Positions 63,812-64,000 of a stretch of 64,000 nt of DNA are shown one piece after another; positions within the stretch are counted from its first letter, which is position 1, and each line of letters begins with the position of its first letter. The position numbers and the translations under genes are program-made. Location of the stretch: contig NZ_OY781114.1 of assembly GCF_963676485.1 (NCBI RefSeq), positions 3,550,501-3,614,500 on the forward strand, in the 5' to 3' direction. Below the pieces are notes generated by a model. The model saw only the letters and a program-made list of their open reading frames with translations, was not told the DNA's origin and did not search any database. This stretch comes from an uncultured Cohaesibacter sp. (GTDB lineage: Bacteria; Pseudomonadota; Alphaproteobacteria; Rhizobiales; Cohaesibacteraceae).

Positions 63812-64000
63812 TCAAGGCCCCAGATGGCTGTCTTTATGATGCAGGATGCCCGCCACAATACCAGGGCCGAGCGTTGGCTCTTCCTTGCGCGAGGCTTCGT
63901 CGCGCAAAATCTCGAAGGGATAGTCGCCGTCTAATTCCTGTTTCAGCTTTTCATAGGTCTGCACGGTGCTCTGCAGGTTTTCTTGGCTGAAATGATAGTC
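63812..64000 (-). CDS. Unidentified protein, C-terminus only (runs off the right edge)
   Basis: The minus-strand frame is open from the edge (64000) to a TGA at 63812-63814, giving the last 62 residues of a larger protein. It reads DYHFSQENLQSTVQTYEKLKQEL, then FEILRDEASRKEEPTLGPGIVAGILHHK. It is charged and helical. I do not recognise a family from this piece. Separated from the FNT gene by ~115 bases. Confidence 0.5.
   Translation of the reverse strand, partial: DYHFSQENLQSTVQTYEKLKQELDGDYPFEILRDEASRKEEPTLGPGIVAGILHHKDSHLGP

Overview
The window looks like a chromosome segment from an alphaproteobacterium of the Hyphomicrobiales (rhizobial) type with moderate GC. The signs are BA14K-like secreted proteins, a DUF3126 protein, a transglutaminase-like BTLCP peptidase, PAS_5/PilZ proteins, a DUF2336 protein, dapA next to smpB, and the rhizobial form of initiator tRNA-fMet. 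A marine Cohaesibacter-like genus is only a guess. The left quarter is the right end of an integrated phage; the rest is ordinary core and accessory chromosome.

Positions 1-11.8 kb hold the structural and lysis end of a T7-like (podovirus-type) prophage, all on the + strand. In order these are the C-terminus of a tail-tube/nozzle protein, three internal-virion-type proteins (the second carries a lambda R-like lysozyme domain, the third is a 1247-residue gp16-like ejection protein), a collagen-like tail fibre, a small assembly-type protein, a membrane-anchored GH24 endolysin, an overlapping Rz/Rz1 spanin pair and a small holin-like membrane protein. The module ends at a perfect 13-bp inverted repeat. 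Between this repeat and a 24-bp orphan tRNA 3' end (15478-15501, the likely right attachment site) lies an AT-rich minus-strand cargo operon. It encodes a small EACC1-like membrane-associated protein followed two bases later by a 929-residue protein. That protein joins a caspase-like protease with intact His/Cys, a RelA/SpoT-type nucleotide pyrophosphokinase domain with its key residues intact, and a TPR-like helical C-terminus. This predicted conflict (anti-phage) system is the most exciting feature of the window.

From 15.5 to 32 kb are small secreted and membrane proteins (two BA14K paralogues, a secreted protein with 37-residue repeats), an ECF sigma/anti-sigma/subtilisin operon, metabolic genes (FAD monooxygenase, alpha/beta hydrolase, enoyl-CoA hydratase, cysE, gamma-carbonic anhydrase), the BTLCP peptidase and a double-PilZ plus PAS_5 pair. 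From 32 to 47 kb come a candidate small RNA, a rhomboid protease, a CBS protein, hisI, folE, an IscU-like scaffold, yidD and thrS. These are followed by a secreted beta-domain protein, an SLT transglycosylase, a DUF2336 protein, an HPt protein, a response regulator, NAD kinase, CutA and a Nudix hydrolase.

From 47 to 57 kb are two complete transport operons: a five-gene Dpp/Opp-type peptide importer with a terminator-like hairpin after the binding-protein gene, and a thiBPQ thiamine importer behind a TPP riboswitch. The right end has a second alpha/beta hydrolase, a soluble lytic transglycosylase, dapA-smpB, two identical tRNA-fMet genes, a formate/nitrite-type channel and the C-terminus of an unidentified protein cut by the window edge.
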